From Carboxylicivirga litoralis (GTDB lineage: Bacteria > Bacteroidota > Bacteroidia > Bacteroidales > Marinilabiliaceae), in assembly GCF_025499605.1 (NCBI RefSeq), contig NZ_JAFMVC010000030.1, positions 1-42,866 of the forward strand: DNA of 42,866 nt, written 5' to 3'. Shown here piece after piece: positions 40,586-42,866 of this stretch (position 1 is the first letter of the stretch; each line of letters begins with the position of its first letter). The notes under the pieces are model-generated. The model made no database searches. It saw nothing but the letters and a program-made list of their open reading frames with translations, and had not been told where the DNA came from. The translations under genes and the position numbers were made by a program.

Positions 40586-42784
40586 ATGGGGAAGAGAATA
40601 CTAATATTAGCACCGGTTTTAAGTGATTTACCACAGATTGCCCGGTATTCCGATAATTTGGTGTCTTTCTTTAAGGAATTTACTGAAGAAGGTGAGAAAG
40701 CTGATATATTGACATTTGACGATAAAAGTCATCTTGATTGTTCATTTGATCGCTATCAGTTAGATGATTATCAAAAGGCATCTGAAGTTATTAATAAAAA
40801 CTATGATGCATGTGTTTTACAACACCACCCCGAAGCTTTTGGAGGGCGGAATGGCGATTATATTTTAGCCTTGGTTGATCAGTTGAACGTACCACTTATA
40901 ACCGTTTTTCACACGATAAATAGTGAACCTGAAGATCGAGAGAAAGCTGTGATTAAGAGTCTGGCTAACAGGTCGGAAAAGGTTATGGTTTACAGTCGAC
41001 TTGCCATTGAGTTCTTGGAACATTACTATAAGGTTAACAGGGATAAAATTCTACGTACTGACTATGGTGTATCCGTATTTGATTCATATTCAACCGAAGA
41101 ATTAAAGCAAGTATTGAGTGTTGATTATCAAAAAACAATCCTGGCATGTGGGGCAATGGAGCCTACAAGCGGTTTCGAAACCATCATCAATGCTTTGTCG
41201 GCGTTGCAAAAGAATTATCCAGAGACAGGGCTGGTGCTTATTAATACCAGTCATGATAAAAGTGCAAGCAGTGAATATCAGAAGTTATTGAAGCGACTGG
41301 CTGCACAAAGAGGAGTGGCTGAATTGCTTACTTTTGTCAACTATCATGACGTTAAGGACAATATAGAAATGTTGATGAATGCAGCGGATGTGTATGTGGC
41401 ATCTGGCATTAACGACAGGGTGTTAGAAGATGCTTTTTTAGCAACAGCGGTGTCAAGTGGAGCGACTGTGTTATCAACGCCTACGTGGTATGCAAAGGAG
41501 TTGTTGGAAGATCAGAAAGGTGGCTTTTTTGCATTTCGTTCGATTAATGAACTGACTACTGAAATAATCCACATGTTCAGGAGTTTGAATGAAGCTAAAA
41601 TGTACCGTGAAAATGCCTCACTTTTTGGGGCGCAAAATTCTTGGGCAGTTATTGTTAAGAAGTTTAAGGAGATGATATCAGGCATTGATATAAACAAAGG
41701 AAAAGTTCTTTCAGAGCGAGTCTCTTTTACGCCTGTTATTTTGCCGGAAATCAATTTAAATCAATTGTTTTTATTAAATAATTGTACAGGTTTTGTAAAT
41801 GCTTCAACCTATGGCATACCTGATTATGCTTCAGGTTACTCGTTATTGGCTAATGCCATGGCTATGCAAGTTCTGGCAAAGGCAAATGCACTAAAGCAAA
41901 GCAATGATACGATTAAAGGAATCAAACAATGTATTGGTCTTATTAAACTTTTTAGAAAAGATAATAGTTGGTCATCGTCATTAAATCCTCAACTCCAGCC
42001 AGCAAGTGATGTTTCAGAATATGAGCTGGGCTACACAGTTTGGGCGCTAAGTACCGTGTATTCTTCCATTGATGATAACGGAGTAAAAGATGTAATTTAT
42101 GGCCTGGTATTGCAGCTTATTTCAGAAGTAGATTTCACGAATAGCAAAGCCATAGCGGCTGTATTAATTGGGCTTGTCGAATTACTACGGAAGGAGCATA
42201 GTAATCCGGATTTGGTTGAATTGATGAAAAAATGGACACATCAACTAAAGGCATTGTTTCCTTCAGATGCCTATCAAGCCTGGCAATGGCACGAAGATGA
42301 AGTGTCTGAACACGTCGGACTCGTTCCTTTAGCACTGATGTATGCTTATGAATTATTGAAGGAGGAAGAATTGTTATCCATCGCTAAGCGAGCTATACGT
42401 TTTGTTGAGCGTCATGTGTTTACTGACGCTCGCTATAATCCAAAGATTCGTGGTAGAAAGAAAGATATGGCAGAATCAGGAGTTACAAGTAGTTCATTTG
42501 CAACAGATACATACATTATAACCGAAGTTTATACAAAGCTTTTTGAAATTACACGAGTTGAAAAGTATTTAAATATGGCTACTGCTGCTCATAATTGGTA
42601 TTTGGGTGATAATACTATTGGACGTAGTTTGTATGATATTGCTTCTGGCGGATGTTATGATTCATATAGCGGACGAAGTGTCAACCCTTTAATGACAACT
42701 TCAAGTACTGCTGCTTACTGGTTGTCGCACTTCGCTATTCACGACGCCTATTTCGATAAGATTCTGTCAGATTTCAGTACATGA
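40586..42784 (+). CDS. GT4-like glycosyltransferase with helical C-terminal domain
   Basis: From the Met at 40586 (MGKRILILAPVLSDLPQIARYS) the protein has 732 residues; an ATG at 40565 adds seven. The first about 370 residues form a GT-B fold of the GT4 type (L-A-C-G-A-M-E-P-T-S-G-F-E-T-I-I near the middle, then the sugar-nucleotide site region NDRVLEDAFLATAVSSGATV). The second half is all helical with repeated aromatic/glycine turns (YELGYTVWALSTVYSS; YAYELLKEEELLSIAKRAIRF), resembling an (alpha/alpha) toroid. Such fusions occur near mannan or exopolysaccharide genes. The last four codons lie inside the right inverted-repeat arm, so the natural C terminus is slightly uncertain. Confidence 0.82.
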   Translation: MGKRILILAPVLSDLPQIARYSDNLVSFFKEFTEEGEKADILTFDDKSHLDCSFDRYQLDDYQKASEVINKNYDACVLQHHPEAFGGRNGDYILALVDQLNVPLITVFHTINSEPEDREKAVIKSLANRSEKVMVYSRLAIEFLEHYYKVNRDKILRTDYGVSVFDSYSTEELKQVLSVDYQKTILACGAMEPTSGFETIINALSALQKNYPETGLVLINTSHDKSASSEYQKLLKRLAAQRGVAELLTFVNYHDVKDNIEMLMNAADVYVASGINDRVLEDAFLATAVSSGATVLSTPTWYAKELLEDQKGGFFAFRSINELTTEIIHMFRSLNEAKMYRENASLFGAQNSWAVIVKKFKEMISGIDINKGKVLSERVSFTPVILPEINLNQLFLLNNCTGFVNASTYGIPDYASGYSLLANAMAMQVLAKANALKQSNDTIKGIKQCIGLIKLFRKDNSWSSSLNPQLQPASDVSEYELGYTVWALSTVYSSIDDNGVKDVIYGLVLQLISEVDFTNSKAIAAVLIGLVELLRKEHSNPDLVELMKKWTHQLKALFPSDAYQAWQWHEDEVSEHVGLVPLALMYAYELLKEEELLSIAKRAIRFVERHVFTDARYNPKIRGRKKDMAESGVTSSSFATDTYIITEVYTKLFEITRVEKYLNMATAAHNWYLGDNTIGRSLYDIASGGCYDSYSGRSVNPLMTTSSTAAYWLSHFAIHDAYFDKILSDFST

Positions 42785-42865
42785 CAAAAGTATAATTAAT
42801 TGAAAATCAATTAATTAAGTAGTTAAATTGCTTGCTTAAAACCTTGATATTCAGTATCTTACAAA
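42773..42865 (-). repeat. Right arm of the 93-bp perfect inverted repeat
   Basis: It is the exact reverse complement of 1-93; a single further base (42866) follows. The arm begins inside the final codons of the glycosyltransferase gene (stop at 42782-42784). Its copy of the -7 box (CAAAAGTA, 42785-42792) points leftwards, into the 3' end of that gene. Confidence 0.95.
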
Positions 42866-42866
42866 A

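Noticed and set aside
1-42866. Linear plasmid or phage with terminal inverted repeats
   Set aside because: The interior holds recF, ndk, ribH and other housekeeping genes and no replication, capsid or terminal-protein genes, so a linear mobile replicon does not fit.

Overview
The window looks like a chromosomal segment of a member of the Bacteroidota. The signs are promoters of the TTTG / TAnnTTTG type, a Bacteroidota-style TonB-dependent receptor and BACON/OB lipoprotein, carboxypeptidase-regulatory domains, an Lnb (DUF4105) protein, a GldI-like FKBP lipoprotein, and AT-rich DNA with few Shine-Dalgarno sequences. A marine or gut Bacteroidia lineage such as Marinilabiliales would fit, but that is a guess.

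Layout. 1-335: one arm of a perfect 93-bp inverted repeat, whose other arm closes the window at 42773-42865, followed by the 3' part of a small gene. 521-6928: exported M3 oligopeptidase, a carboxypeptidase-regulatory-domain protein, a MATE exporter and a FadL-like outer-membrane protein. 7040-10467 (minus strand): a five-gene ECF sigma operon (sigma factor, membrane anti-sigma-like protein, DUF4097-like protein, two small outer-membrane barrels). 10618-17466: HEAT-like protein, Lnb-like lipoprotein acyltransferase with two thioredoxin-fold proteins, a serine hydrolase and a GH20 hexosaminidase. 17516-25067: RecB/AddA-like helicase-nuclease, lumazine synthase, a TPR membrane protein, recF, a four-helix-bundle (S23-type) gene wedged between recF and a DUF721/DciA gene, and ndk. 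25172-27394: NrnA-like DHH phosphoesterase with two FKBP-type lipoproteins. 27695-35872: sugar MFS transporter, ROK kinase, TetR regulator, Oar-like TonB-dependent receptor and a BACON/OB lipoprotein. 35989-42784: C69 dipeptidase, a repeat-rich gap, an AsmA-like protein and a glycosyltransferase with a helical C-terminal domain.

Most of the content is housekeeping or envelope function. The genes at 27695-35872 plausibly form a small uptake-and-phosphorylation group, with the TetR protein probably controlling the receptor through a palindrome in the receptor's promoter.

Three things are not explained by ordinary annotation. First, a family of phase-locked 8-bp degenerate repeats occurs at several intergenic sites. 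Two such arrays exactly fill the space on both sides of the four-helix-bundle gene, in opposite orientation, as if gene plus arrays had been inserted as one unit between recF and dciA. Second, a 21-bp-period repeat at 37690-37900 reads in one frame as a heptapeptide repeat broken by two stops. Third, the perfect inverted repeat that bounds the whole window may be a real recombination substrate or an assembly/amplification product.
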